NCBI GenBank assembly: GCA_964542425.1
Contig: CAZIUB010000062.1
Location: 1 to 64,000, forward strand
Length of the DNA stretch: 64,000 nucleotides
Origin: Dongia_A sp964542425
GTDB lineage: Bacteria; Pseudomonadota; Alphaproteobacteria; Dongiales; Dongiaceae
Direction of reading: 5' to 3'
In this document: positions 1 through 9,591 of the stretch, piece by piece
Numbering within the stretch: the stretch's first letter is position 1
How the letters are laid out: every line of letters begins with the position of its first letter
Program-made: the position numbers and the translations under genes
The notes under the pieces: generated by a model
The model's input: the letters and a program-made list of their open reading frames with translations, nothing else
Databases searched by the model: none
Told to the model about the DNA's origin: nothing

Positions 1-2
1 AT

Positions 3-110
3 CAAGCCACGGTCGCGAAGGTCGAACGCCAGCTCAACCGCAGGCCCAGAAAATCGCTCGGATTCAAAACGCCCAACGAGGTCTTTTACGCTCTCTCCAG
101 ACACCGCTAA
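3..110 (+). mobile_element. IS30-family transposase, C-terminal end (truncated by window edge)
   Basis: The open frame entering from the left edge encodes 35 residues and stops at TAA 108-110. Its ending (LNRRPRKSLGFKTP, then NEVF) is the signature C-terminus of IS30-family DDE transposases, which cut and rejoin the ends of their own insertion sequence. Everything upstream, including the catalytic residues, lies outside the window. The 25-30 bases after the stop, around 114-138, look like the terminal inverted repeat of such an element, but the other end is not visible, so the boundary is not proven. The next gene starts 57 bases after the stop, so the element sits directly against the arsenic gene. 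Confidence 0.8.
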
Positions 111-167
111 ACTTTATGCACTGGCTACTTGAATCCGCGGACACAAAGCCTGAAGGAGACGACATCC

Positions 168-620
168 ATGAAGCGCCTGCACGTTCACATCGCCGTCGCC
201 GATCTTGAGCGATCGATCCGGTTCTATTCGACCTTGTTCGGGGCCAAGCCCGGCATCCAGAAGAGCGATTACGCCAAATGGATGCTGGAGGACCCACAAG
301 TCAATTTCGCCATTTCCGATCGTAACACCACTCACGGCCTCGATCATCTGGGCATCCAGGTCGAGACCGAAGAGGAATTGGAGGCACTCCGGCGGCAATT
401 GACGGAATCGAACGAAGCCTATGCCGATCGGGGCGCAACCACCTGCTGCTACCATGAATCGGTGAAGGGCTGGACCACGGATCCCAGCGGCATTTCCTGG
501 GAGGCCTTCATGACCACCGGCGAGGCCGATGAATACGGAACCGAACTGGTCCTGGACGCAGCTTCCGCCAATTCCTGTTGCCCGGCAAGGCCGGAATCTT
601 CCGCCGCCGCCTGCTGCTAG
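168..620 (+). CDS. arsI: ArsI-type C-As lyase / cadmium-induced protein, VOC superfamily
   Basis: 150 residues, one vicinal-oxygen-chelate (glyoxalase-like) domain. ArsI is an Fe(II) dioxygenase that breaks the carbon-arsenic bond of trivalent methylarsenicals in the cytoplasm. The sequence has the metal-ligand positions expected for the family (His at 5 or 7, His60 in LDHLGI, Glu112 in WEAF) and the vicinal pair Cys93-Cys94 in TTCCYHES that binds the arsenical. Extra cysteines lie at the C-terminus (137-138 and 149-150). ATG 168 was chosen over an in-frame codon at 129 because AAGGAG lies just upstream. It overlaps the convergent hutH stop by 4 bp. No arsR, arsM or arsP gene is nearby. The related CadI assignment is possible, but the Cys pair is shared by both. 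Confidence 0.85.
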   Translation: MKRLHVHIAVADLERSIRFYSTLFGAKPGIQKSDYAKWMLEDPQVNFAISDRNTTHGLDHLGIQVETEEELEALRRQLTESNEAYADRGATTCCYHESVKGWTTDPSGISWEAFMTTGEADEYGTELVLDAASANSCCPARPESSAAACC

Positions 621-2143
621 AGCACGCCGATCGGCACTAGGGCCGACAGTGCCCGGCTCTCGATCACCGATTTGGCATGCGCGATGTCGGGGGCCATCAG
701 GCGGTCCTGGTCCCAGAACGCGGCGCCTTGGCGAATGGCGGCCAACGCCTGCTTCAGTTTGGCGCTGGTTGCGACCGGGCGCCTGAGATCGATGCCCTGG
801 GAAGCGCACAGCAATTCAATGGCCACGATCCCGGCGCAATTGTCGGCCATGTCGAGGAGGCGCCTCGCGCCATGGGTCGCCATGGAGACGTGATCCTCCT
901 GGTTGGCGGAAGTGGGCAGCGAATCGACGCTTGCCGGGTGGCAGAGCATCTTGTTCTCGGCGGCCAAGGCCGCCGCCGTCACATGCGCGATCATGAACCC
1001 GGAATTCAAACCGGGATCGGGCACCAGGAAGGCGGGCAAATTGCTCATCCTAGGATCGGTCAGCATGGCGATGCGCCGCTCGGAGATGGCGCCGATCTCG
1101 GCCATCGCGATCGCCAGGCAATCAGCGGCGATGGCCACCGGCTCGGCGTGGAAATTGCCGCCCGAAATGATATCGCCCTCGTCCGCGAACACCAGCGGGT
1201 TATCGCTGACCGCGTTCACCTCGCGCGAGATGGTGGCGGCGCAAAAGCGCATCGTATCCAGAATGGCGCCCATTACCTGGGGCTGGCAGCGCAGCGAATA
1301 GGGATCCTGCACCCGGTCGCAATCGACGTGGCTGGCGCGCAAGGGGCTCCCCTGCATCAACGCCTTCAAGGTGGCGGCGACCTCAATTTGGCCTTGCTGG
1401 CCGCGGATCTCGTGGATGCGCGGATCGAAGGGCGCATCGCTGCCCAAGGCGGCATCGGTGGTCATGGCACCCGCGACCAAGGCGGCGTGAAAGATCGTCT
1501 CGGCCGCCATCAGGCCCTTGGCGGCTAGCGCGGTCGAAACCTGGGTTCCGTTCAAGAGCGCCAATCCTTCCTTGGCGGCGAGCTCGATCGGCTTCAGCCC
1601 GGCCAGGCGCAATCCTTCCGCCGCCGGCAGCACGCGCCCCCCGTGGCTGACCTCGCCCACGCCGAGGAGCACCCCCGACATATGCGCGAGCGGCGCCAGA
1701 TCGCCCGAGGCGCCCACCGATCCCTTGGCCGGAATCCGTGGGACTATTCCGGAATTGGCGAGCGTCAGCAGCGCTTCGATGACGCCGCGGCGAATGCCGG
1801 AGAAGCCCCTTCCAAGCGCGTTCGCCTTCAGGATCAGGATCATCCGCGACACTTCGTCGGCGAGCATCGCTCCGGTGCCGGCGGCGTGGCTCAACACCAG
1901 GCGCCGCTGCAATTCGCCGAGTTGATCCATGGGAATATGGGTCTTGGCCAATGCGCCGAAGCCGGTATTGATGCCATAGACAACTCGCCTGCCCTCGATG
2001 ATCGCCTGGACCACACCCTGGGATCGGTCGATCGCCGCGAAGGACGATGGGTCGAGCGCGATCGGCCGCTGGCTCCTCGCCAAATCCGCGAGATCCCGAA
2101 GGCCGAGCCGGCCTGGGTGAAGAACAAAGGCATCACGCGTCAT
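617..2143 (-). CDS. hutH: Histidine ammonia-lyase
   Basis: 508 residues, the normal family length (about 510). It removes ammonia from L-histidine to give urocanate, the first step of histidine degradation in the cytoplasm. The MIO cofactor tripeptide Ala145-Ser146-Gly147 is intact within GSVGASGDLAPLAHMSG, and the catalytic Tyr56 is in VVYGINTGFG. The rest of the hut pathway (hutU, hutI, hutF/G, hutC) is not in this window, so the gene stands alone. A perfect 12-bp HutC-type palindrome lies 43 bases upstream of the start. The last bases overlap the convergent arsI stop. Confidence 0.97.
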   Translation of the reverse strand: MTRDAFVLHPGRLGLRDLADLARSQRPIALDPSSFAAIDRSQGVVQAIIEGRRVVYGINTGFGALAKTHIPMDQLGELQRRLVLSHAAGTGAMLADEVSRMILILKANALGRGFSGIRRGVIEALLTLANSGIVPRIPAKGSVGASGDLAPLAHMSGVLLGVGEVSHGGRVLPAAEGLRLAGLKPIELAAKEGLALLNGTQVSTALAAKGLMAAETIFHAALVAGAMTTDAALGSDAPFDPRIHEIRGQQGQIEVAATLKALMQGSPLRASHVDCDRVQDPYSLRCQPQVMGAILDTMRFCAATISREVNAVSDNPLVFADEGDIISGGNFHAEPVAIAADCLAIAMAEIGAISERRIAMLTDPRMSNLPAFLVPDPGLNSGFMIAHVTAAALAAENKMLCHPASVDSLPTSANQEDHVSMATHGARRLLDMADNCAGIVAIELLCASQGIDLRRPVATSAKLKQALAAIRQGAAFWDQDRLMAPDIAHAKSVIESRALSALVPIGVL

Positions 2144-2185
2144 TTTCCGCGCCCCGCGGCATGTTAGCCGGCATGTTGTCTATAG

Positions 2186-2197
2186 TTGTATATACAA
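2186..2197. promoter_or_regulatory. HutC/GntR-type operator palindrome upstream of hutH
   Basis: TTGTATATACAA is a perfect 12-bp inverted repeat and matches the operator type bound by the GntR-family repressor HutC, which is released by urocanate. It sits 43 bases upstream of the hutH start codon, in an AT-rich patch of an otherwise GC-rich intergenic region. That binding is inferred from the motif and the neighbouring gene; the repressor gene is not in the window. Confidence 0.6.
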
Positions 2198-2421
2198 GTA
2201 GGCACGACCCGGCGCAACGCGCCTTTGGGGGCCGCATGGACCCCAGCCTCGCTCATGCTATCACGCGGAAAAGTCATGGAAAAACCGAGGAATTGCAATT
2301 CCCGTCAGGTCGCATCCGGCCTATAAAGCGTCGCCCGCGCTGGGGTCTGGGGGTCCCGGCCCTTGTACAAGGCACCAGGGCGTTGTCGCCTGGCACGGCG
2401 GCTTGGCGCGTTTGGGGATCG

Positions 2422-3141
<720 letters not shown>

Positions 3142-3153
3142 GGCCATTGCGTT

Positions 3154-3627
3154 TCAGCGCAGATCGTCCGGCCCGAAGCGCTGGATCCGGCCGAAACCGG
3201 CGACGAAATTTCCTTCGCGGATGCGTAACCGATAAAACCTGAAATCGCCGAAATCGGCGTAGAGGGCTGCGTGCCCGTGGCGCGCCAGATAGATCGCGCG
3301 ATCCTCCTTCGGCGTTTCCGACCCCCGGATTTCTCCGATGATGGTGAGCCGCGGGCCCGCCAGCGGCTGGGCCAATCCTTCCGTTCCGTCGATCAGCAAC
3401 GAGGCGGCGGGATTTGCCGCGAGATGCCTTGCGTGGTCGGAAAGATCGGACATGAGCAGGATGATCTCGCCATCGGCGCCTATGGCCGGCTGGGTCAGCG
3501 ACACGAACGGGAAAAGCGTGCCCTCTCGAACGGCCAGCGTCCCCAGCATTGCCTTGCCGGCCTCGGCCAGCAATTGCCTGGCCTGGGCCGCGAGCGCCGA
3601 TCTTTCCTCGTCCATCGCCGTGGTCAC
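3154..3627 (-). CDS. HugZ-type pyridoxamine 5'-phosphate oxidase-fold protein
   Basis: 157 residues, with a split-barrel flavin-binding fold of the HugZ/PNPOx-like family (GTLAVREGTLFPFVSL near the N-terminus; RFYRLRIREGNFVAGFGR at the C-terminus). Members bind FMN or heme, and some help degrade heme; most are uncharacterised, so the substrate is unknown. It lacks the extra C-terminal domain of long HugZ proteins. Its ATG overlaps the stop of the upstream cyclase gene by 4 bp, which implies translational coupling. Confidence 0.8.
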   Translation of the reverse strand: MTTAMDEERSALAAQARQLLAEAGKAMLGTLAVREGTLFPFVSLTQPAIGADGEIILLMSDLSDHARHLAANPAASLLIDGTEGLAQPLAGPRLTIIGEIRGSETPKEDRAIYLARHGHAALYADFGDFRFYRLRIREGNFVAGFGRIQRFGPDDLR

Positions 3628-6600
3628 TGCAACGCACCCATCAATTGTCGCGCCGAGGTGAGCGCGGGCGTGTTCAATCCCTCGGTGAACTGCCCGTAGA
3701 TGCCCGCCAGAAGATCATGCGCCTGCTCGCGCTCGCCGTCCTCGGCCCACAACGCCGCCAGATCCCTAGCGGCCTGCAATTCCAGCGACTTGGCCCCTTG
3801 GCCCCGGGCAATATCCAGCGCTTTCCGCAAGCTTGCGACGGCTTCCCTCTTGGCGCCGCTCTCTTGGGCGAGAAGCGCCGACGCGCGAATTCGGTGAATC
3901 TCGGCTTCGAAGCAGCGCTCGCCAGTTGCCTCGACCAGACTGGCGGCATCGGAAAGGATGGTGAGGGCCTCGGCCGGATTGCCGGCGTTTCTCAGCGCAT
4001 CGGCCAAGAGGATCAAATAGTAGCACCGCTTGAAGCGCGCGCCGGTCGCGCGATACGAATCAAGCCCCCGGCGCATGTCTGCGATGCCGGCCTCGGCGTC
4101 GCCGAGCGCGGCGCTGGCCGCGCCCAGCATGATTCGCGCCGATGCCACGACCATCGAGAATCCATGCTCCTTTCCCAACTTCTTCGCCATCTTCGCTCGC
4201 TCGCGGACCTGCGCCCACTCGCCGCGAAGCTGATGCAAGAAGGCGTTCCAGTAATAACCGCGCGCGACGGTGTAAAGATGTTGCTCCTTGCCGAGCATGC
4301 CCAATCCCAAATTGCCGAGATGAAGTGCCCGATCCGGCCGCCCGAGCAACCATTCGCACCACGCCGCGTAGGCACAGCCGGCAGCGCCCATGTTGATGCC
4401 AAAGCGATAGCCGGCCATGGCCGGTTGATGCACTTCCTGGAGGGCGAAGAACCGGTCGAAGCCTTGGCGCGCCAAATTTAGCTCCCCCATATGAAATTTG
4501 CTGACGGCGACGGCGCAGTGCCCGAAGATGACTGCATCTTCATCGCCGGCCGCCGTGGCGCTGGCGAGCAACTCTTCCGCGGCTTGCCTGCCGGCTTCGT
4601 GATTTGCCGCGGTCAACTGAAATAGCCAAACGCCGGCCAGGACCGGCCCAATATCCTCGCCGCCGCCAACCACATGGCAAAGTGCCCGCGCGCGATCAAA
4701 GGCGACGCCGGTTTCCGAAGCGGCATAGCCCTTGGTCGCCATCAGCGCGGTGCCGAGCATCCTTTGCAGCCCCAGTTCGCGCACCGCCCGATCCGGAGTC
4801 TCGGGCAGCGTTTCCAGCAGATCCAGCGCTCGGGCAGCATGCGCCACGACCTCATGATTGGCCGAGCGCAATGCTGAGCGCTGCCCGGCCTTGTGCAAAT
4901 AGGAAATTGCCTGCTCCACGCGGCCGCATTCCGTATAATGATGGGCCAGCAGTTCCGGTTGCGCCTCCGCCACCTCCAGGAATCGGCTCTCCAGGAGCGT
5001 CGCCACCTGGTGGTGGTATTGCTGGCGCGTGCGCTTCAAAAGCGATTGATAGGCGGCGTCCTGGATCAGCGCGTGCTTGAAAATGTAAGTCGAGCGGGGT
5101 GGCCGGCCGCGCTGGTAGAGGAGTTCGGCGCCGACCAGCTGGCCCAGGCCGTCCTTGAGCCTTTCCTCCTCGAAGATTGCGGTCGCGTGCAGCATCTCGT
5201 AGGCGAACTCGCGGCCCAGCACGGCGCCAAGCTGCGCCACCTCGCGCACCAAGGGTAAGCGATCGAGGCGCGCCATCAGCACTTCCTGCAGGCTCGCCGG
5301 AATCGAGATTCCGGTCAATGGGCCGGTCAGCACATATCGATCGGCCGTTTCCTTGAGAATACCGGAACTCATCACCGTCTTGGTCAGTTCCTCGACATAG
5401 AGCGGTACGCCATCGGTCTTGCCCACGATGTAATCGAGCACTTCGCGCGGCAGATCCTTGCCCCCGGCGAGATTCTTGGCCAGGATCTCGATCTGCGGGC
5501 GTTCCAGGCGATGGAGCGTGATTGGCGTCACCTGCGATCGATGCGGCCAGGGCGGGACGAATTCGGGGCGGAACGTCAGCACTAACAGCAAGGGCACCGT
5601 GGGCGCCTGCTCGATGATCAGGCCGATCAACTCCACGGTCGACGGGTCCGCCCAATGTAAATCCTCGAATACCTGCAGGACCGGCTGGCGCTCCGCCTCT
5701 TCCAGGGTGAGGGCCACCACCAGATCCGCCGTCCCCTGTTTCAATTGTTGGGGTGTCACCTTGAGCGCCGGATACTTTTCCACCGGGACCGGCAGCGACA
5801 ACAGCGCCGCCAGCAAGGGCACGGTATCGGCGAGCGCCAGGCTGTAGGTGGAAAGCAGGCGCTCCAGCTTCTGGAGCCTGGTCGCGGAATCGTCTTCCGG
5901 CTGCCATTCCGAGGCTCGCTTGAGATGCTCGATCACCGGAAAGAGCGCGCTGTTGGTGTGATATTGCGAGCAGCGCAGGGTGATTCGCCGCGGGTTCTGT
6001 TGCCGCAAATCCGCGCGCAGGGTACGGATCAGGGTCGATTTGCCGATGCCCGGCTCGCCACTGACCAGCACCGCCTGGCCGCGCTTCTCCTCGCTGCTCT
6101 GCTGCCAGGCGCGGCGCAGCAGGCCGATTTCCTCGTCGCGACCGACCAGGAAGGGCATGGCCACGCCGCCCTCGCCCTCCATTTCGGCCTCATTCCTGGC
6201 ATGGGCATGCCCGGTGACGCCCCAGGCCCGGGCCGGCTCGGCGATGCCCTTGAGCCGCAGCGTGCCAAGGTCCGCGTACTCGAAATCACCGCCCGCCAGT
6301 TCCCTGGTGAGGGCACTCACCACGATCCCGTCCGGTTTGGCGAAATCTTGCAGCCGCGCCGCCAGGTTTGGCGTCTCGCCGACGACGGTCCGCTCGGCCC
6401 CGGCGCCGGTGCCGATGGTCTCGCCCACCATGACCAATCCGGTGGCGATGCCGATGCGCACGGCAAGCTTGGCGTTCCGGGCGTGGCCGATTCCGGCATT
6501 GAGGCCGGGCAGCGCCTCGATGATGGCGAGGCCGGTGTGGAGTGCGCGCTCGGCCTCTTTCTCCTGGGCATTCGGAAATCCGAAATAGACCAGGATCCCG

Positions 6601-7100
6601 TCGCCCATGTATTTGGCAACGTAACCGTCGAAGCGGCGGATGATTGCCGTCGCCATTTCCTGATAGGCGCGGATGATGTCGGCCATGTCCTCGGGGTCGA
6701 GCCGGCTGGCGAGGTCGGTCGAGCCAACGAGATCGCAGAACAGGACGGTCAGTTGTCGACGTTCCGCCCCGCGCGCCTCGGCGTTGCCGGTCGAGGGTTG
6801 GGGGATTGCCGCCGAAACCGGCGCTGAGGCCGCGAGTGATGCGGCGTGGCCGTGATCGGCTGACAAGGGCGGCGGCTCGGTTCCTGGTTTCGGGGAATCC
6901 TCGCGCGCGTCCGCGCCCACCCAAACCAGGAACTTGCCATCCTGGTGCCCCGCCAAGGCCTTCTTTCGCGCCAGGAACAACCGAAGTTCCTCCATGGCCT
7001 CATCGTCCAGCTCGAAGTCGCGCCGGATCGAACGGTAGGAAATCCGTTCCTCGGTGATCAGGCGCCAGACGACTTCCTTGAGCGTCTCGTTGAAATTCAC
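3624..7100 (-). CDS. Class III adenylate/guanylate cyclase with AAA ATPase and TPR region
   Basis: 1158 residues from GTG 7100. Order of domains: an N-terminal helical module (residues 3-62, also found in other cyclase proteins); a low-complexity linker; a class III cyclase domain (about 112-300) with metal aspartates in LFCDLVGST and MGDGILVYFG; an AAA-type ATPase with Walker A GEPGIGKS (about 348-355) and Walker B-like EDLHWAD; then a long alpha-solenoid/TPR region (about 700-1158). It probably makes a cyclic nucleotide in response to a signal sensed by the ATPase/TPR part. The GTG is preferred to ATG 7124 because the paralog next door has a GTG at exactly the same alignment position, preceded by a GGGA/AGGG motif. 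The signal and the product nucleotide are unknown. Confidence 0.88.
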   Translation of the reverse strand: MNFNETLKEVVWRLITEERISYRSIRRDFELDDEAMEELRLFLARKKALAGHQDGKFLVWVGADAREDSPKPGTEPPPLSADHGHAASLAASAPVSAAIPQPSTGNAEARGAERRQLTVLFCDLVGSTDLASRLDPEDMADIIRAYQEMATAIIRRFDGYVAKYMGDGILVYFGFPNAQEKEAERALHTGLAIIEALPGLNAGIGHARNAKLAVRIGIATGLVMVGETIGTGAGAERTVVGETPNLAARLQDFAKPDGIVVSALTRELAGGDFEYADLGTLRLKGIAEPARAWGVTGHAHARNEAEMEGEGGVAMPFLVGRDEEIGLLRRAWQQSSEEKRGQAVLVSGEPGIGKSTLIRTLRADLRQQNPRRITLRCSQYHTNSALFPVIEHLKRASEWQPEDDSATRLQKLERLLSTYSLALADTVPLLAALLSLPVPVEKYPALKVTPQQLKQGTADLVVALTLEEAERQPVLQVFEDLHWADPSTVELIGLIIEQAPTVPLLLVLTFRPEFVPPWPHRSQVTPITLHRLERPQIEILAKNLAGGKDLPREVLDYIVGKTDGVPLYVEELTKTVMSSGILKETADRYVLTGPLTGISIPASLQEVLMARLDRLPLVREVAQLGAVLGREFAYEMLHATAIFEEERLKDGLGQLVGAELLYQRGRPPRSTYIFKHALIQDAAYQSLLKRTRQQYHHQVATLLESRFLEVAEAQPELLAHHYTECGRVEQAISYLHKAGQRSALRSANHEVVAHAARALDLLETLPETPDRAVRELGLQRMLGTALMATKGYAASETGVAFDRARALCHVVGGGEDIGPVLAGVWLFQLTAANHEAGRQAAEELLASATAAGDEDAVIFGHCAVAVSKFHMGELNLARQGFDRFFALQEVHQPAMAGYRFGINMGAAGCAYAAWCEWLLGRPDRALHLGNLGLGMLGKEQHLYTVARGYYWNAFLHQLRGEWAQVRERAKMAKKLGKEHGFSMVVASARIMLGAASAALGDAEAGIADMRRGLDSYRATGARFKRCYYLILLADALRNAGNPAEALTILSDAASLVEATGERCFEAEIHRIRASALLAQESGAKREAVASLRKALDIARGQGAKSLELQAARDLAALWAEDGEREQAHDLLAGIYGQFTEGLNTPALTSARQLMGALQ

Positions 7101-7224
7101 CGTAATCCCTCTATCCGGCCACAATATTGCTCATTTCCGCGCTTTCCCGATCCACGCGAGAATACGCCGAAGGCATTCCGCTCGCCATGCCCACGTCCCC
7201 GCGGCCGCGCCGCCAGGGCCGGAA

Positions 7225-9147
7225 TCACTGTAACGAATTGATCAGTTGCCGCGCCGAGGTGAGCGGGGGCGTATTCAATCCCTCCTTGAAATCCCCATAC
7301 ACGCCGGCCAGAAGATCATGAGCCTGCTGGCGCTCGCCGTCCTCGGACCAGATGCCAGCCAGATCGCACGCGGCCCGCAATTCGAGCAATTTTGCCTCCT
7401 GGCTCCGGGCAATATCCAGCGCTTTCCGCAAGCTTGCGACGGCTTCGGTCTTGGCGCTGCTTTCTTCGGCGAGAAGCGCCGACGCGCGAATTCGGTGAAT
7501 CTCGGCCTCGATGAAACGCTCGCCGGTTGTCTTGACGAGGGTCGAGGCTTCGTTGAGCGCCGCCAGCGATTCTTCCGGATCGCCGCCACTCCTCAGCGCC
7601 TCGGCCAAGAGGGCCAGATGGTAGGGAAGGTGGAGCCGCGCGCCGGTCGATCGATAGGCATCGAGGCCCTCGCGCATCTTCTGGAAGCCGTCGCTTGCTT
7701 CACCAAGGCCGACATTGGCCGCGCCCAGCATGATCCTTGCGGCGGCGGCCACCACCGGGAATCCGTTATCGAGGCCCAAATTCTTCGCGATCTTCGCCTG
7801 GTCGCGGACCTGCCGCCACTCGCCGCGAAACTGGTACAGCACGGCGTTCCAGTAATGGCCGTGCGCGATGGAGTAGCGATGCTTCTCCTTGTTCGACACG
7901 CTCAAGGCAAGATTGCCGAGCCGTAGCGCCCGATCCGACCGCCCGAGCAGGCATTCGCACCAAGCCGCATAGGCATGGTTGGCGGCGCCGAAATCGATGC
8001 CGAATCTATCGCCAAGCTTGGCCGGCCGATGTTTTTCCAGGAGTACTGTGGCCTGGTCGAAATTTCGGCGAGCGAGCGTGAGCTCGCCCAAATGCAGATC
8101 GTTGGTTGCGCCGCTAACCTGCCCAACGATGATGGAATCCTGGTTGCCGGTCGCCGTGGCGCGGGTGAAAATTTCCTCCGCGACTTGCCGCGCCACGGCG
8201 TGATTGGCCCTGGTCGATTGAAACGCCCACACATTGCTCAGGGCCGGGCACGGATCCGCGCTGGTTCCAGCAGTTTGGCAAAGTGCCCGCGCGCGATCGA
8301 AGGCGGCGCCGGTCTCCCTTGCGCCATAGCCCTTGGTCGCGACGAGTGCCGCGCCAAGCAGATCTTGCAGCGCGAGTTCGCTCGCCGCCCGCTCCGGAAT
8401 TTCCGGAAGTGTTCGCAGCAAGTCCAGCGCCCGCATCGCATGCTGGATGACCTCGTCGTGGCCGGAGCGCAGCACCGCCTCCTGTCCTTGCCGGTACAGA
8501 TCGGCAATCGCTTGCGTGACCTGGCTGATTTCATCATCGGAAAGTGCCGGCTGGCGCACCGGTGTTTCGGGAGTCTCTTGCGGCTGGGATTCCGTTTCCG
8601 GCACCGCCAAAACTGTTTTAGCCACCGGCTCCATTGTTGCGGCGCTTGTTTCCGCCTCCGTCGGCTTTGGCTCTAGGTCGGAATGGCTGGCGATGTTTGC
8701 CGGCTCGGCGAATCCGCCAACCGGGACATTCAATTGTCGAGCTACCTCCGCCAGCAATTCCACGCGTGGGATCGTGGATTCGCCAACCGGGACATTCGAT
8801 TGTAGAATTGCCTCCGGCCGAGTTTCCGTGGCGGCGATCGTGGGCTCGATGATCGCGGGCTGAATCGGCGCCGGCGCTTCTATCGGTTCTGGCGCCGTGG
8901 TTTCGGCGTCAGCGCTCGGTGGCACGCCCTCCGGCACGGACGGGGCGATGCGCCCGCCCGTGCCGACCCAGACCAGGAACTTGCCGTCCTCGTCCCGCGC
9001 CAGTGCCTTTTTTTGCACCAGGAAGAACCGCAGTTCCTCCATGCTCTCGTCGTCCAACCCGAAATCGCTCCTGATCGAGCGGTAGGAAATCCGCTCCTCG
9101 GTGACCAGGCGCCACACGACTTCCTTGAGGGTGTCGGTAAAGCTCAC
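7225..9147 (-). CDS. Truncated paralog of the cyclase/TPR regulator (no cyclase, no ATPase)
   Basis: 640 residues from GTG 9147. The first 60 residues are nearly the same as the start of the neighbouring cyclase (LKEVVWRLxTEERISYRSI is shared) and the last 400 or so match its TPR region, ending with the shared GLNTPxLTSARQL. The cyclase and AAA domains between them are absent. In their place is a Pro/Glu/Thr-rich linker with two copies of NVPVG and of surrounding DNA. This looks like a tandem duplication followed by loss of the centre. Without catalytic domains it could only act as a binding or regulatory protein; this is inference. A longer reading frame to 9273 runs into the dispersed palindromic repeat and is not favoured. 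Confidence 0.8.
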   Translation of the reverse strand: MSFTDTLKEVVWRLVTEERISYRSIRSDFGLDDESMEELRFFLVQKKALARDEDGKFLVWVGTGGRIAPSVPEGVPPSADAETTAPEPIEAPAPIQPAIIEPTIAATETRPEAILQSNVPVGESTIPRVELLAEVARQLNVPVGGFAEPANIASHSDLEPKPTEAETSAATMEPVAKTVLAVPETESQPQETPETPVRQPALSDDEISQVTQAIADLYRQGQEAVLRSGHDEVIQHAMRALDLLRTLPEIPERAASELALQDLLGAALVATKGYGARETGAAFDRARALCQTAGTSADPCPALSNVWAFQSTRANHAVARQVAEEIFTRATATGNQDSIIVGQVSGATNDLHLGELTLARRNFDQATVLLEKHRPAKLGDRFGIDFGAANHAYAAWCECLLGRSDRALRLGNLALSVSNKEKHRYSIAHGHYWNAVLYQFRGEWRQVRDQAKIAKNLGLDNGFPVVAAAARIMLGAANVGLGEASDGFQKMREGLDAYRSTGARLHLPYHLALLAEALRSGGDPEESLAALNEASTLVKTTGERFIEAEIHRIRASALLAEESSAKTEAVASLRKALDIARSQEAKLLELRAACDLAGIWSEDGERQQAHDLLAGVYGDFKEGLNTPPLTSARQLINSLQ

Positions 9148-9223
9148 GATGTTCCCTTTCCCCAGCGGCAAGATCGCCCATTCGGGATTATCGCCGTTCC
9201 CCGGCCAAGGATACGCCTGGCCT

Positions 9224-9364
9224 GTGCCAACTTTCGGAGGTGATTGATACCTGAACCGCTCCGATGCTTCCACGAAAGTTGGCCCATGTTTCCAAATGAT
9301 AGTACCCGCCGGCGTGTATCGGCGGGGTCATTTTGCTCCTTCAGCCAACAGCGACGGCGGGTAC
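9224..9364 (-). repeat. Composite two-palindrome element, copy 1
   Basis: Minus-oriented copy. The GCCAACTTTC/GAAAGTTGGC palindrome comes first on the plus strand, then the GTACCCGCCG/CGGCGGGTAC palindrome. It fills part of the divergent intergenic region between the TPR paralog and chvI. Confidence 0.85.
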
Positions 9365-9535
9365 TAGGATGCGCGCCACGACCACACCCAAGACCCCGAC
9401 CAAACCCGGTTCGGGCCGGTTGATGCCTCGGAACCGCTCGGGATCCTCCGATTTCGCCGCTATTCGGCCGAATCCCCCGCCAATCGCGGTTTCGCGCGAT
9501 TTCCGCCCCATTTCGGTCACGATCAAGCCTCAGCC

Positions 9536-9562
9536 TTGGCTTTGCCTCCGATTTTCTATAAT
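9536..9562 (+). promoter_or_regulatory. Possible sigma-70-type promoter for chvI
   Basis: TATAAT at 9557-9562 with TTGGCT at 9536-9541, spaced 15 bp (short of the ideal 17). It lies 30 bp before the chosen chvI start, in a locally AT-rich spot. The region from 9365 to here shows no gene. Confidence 0.35.
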
Positions 9563-9591
9563 TGTTCTCATTGGCGAGAGGAACCCCATCC

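Noticed and set aside
9148..9273. Longer start (ATG 9273) for the TPR paralog
   Set aside because: This stretch is composite repeat sequence, and the GTG at 9147 matches the start of the neighbouring paralog exactly.
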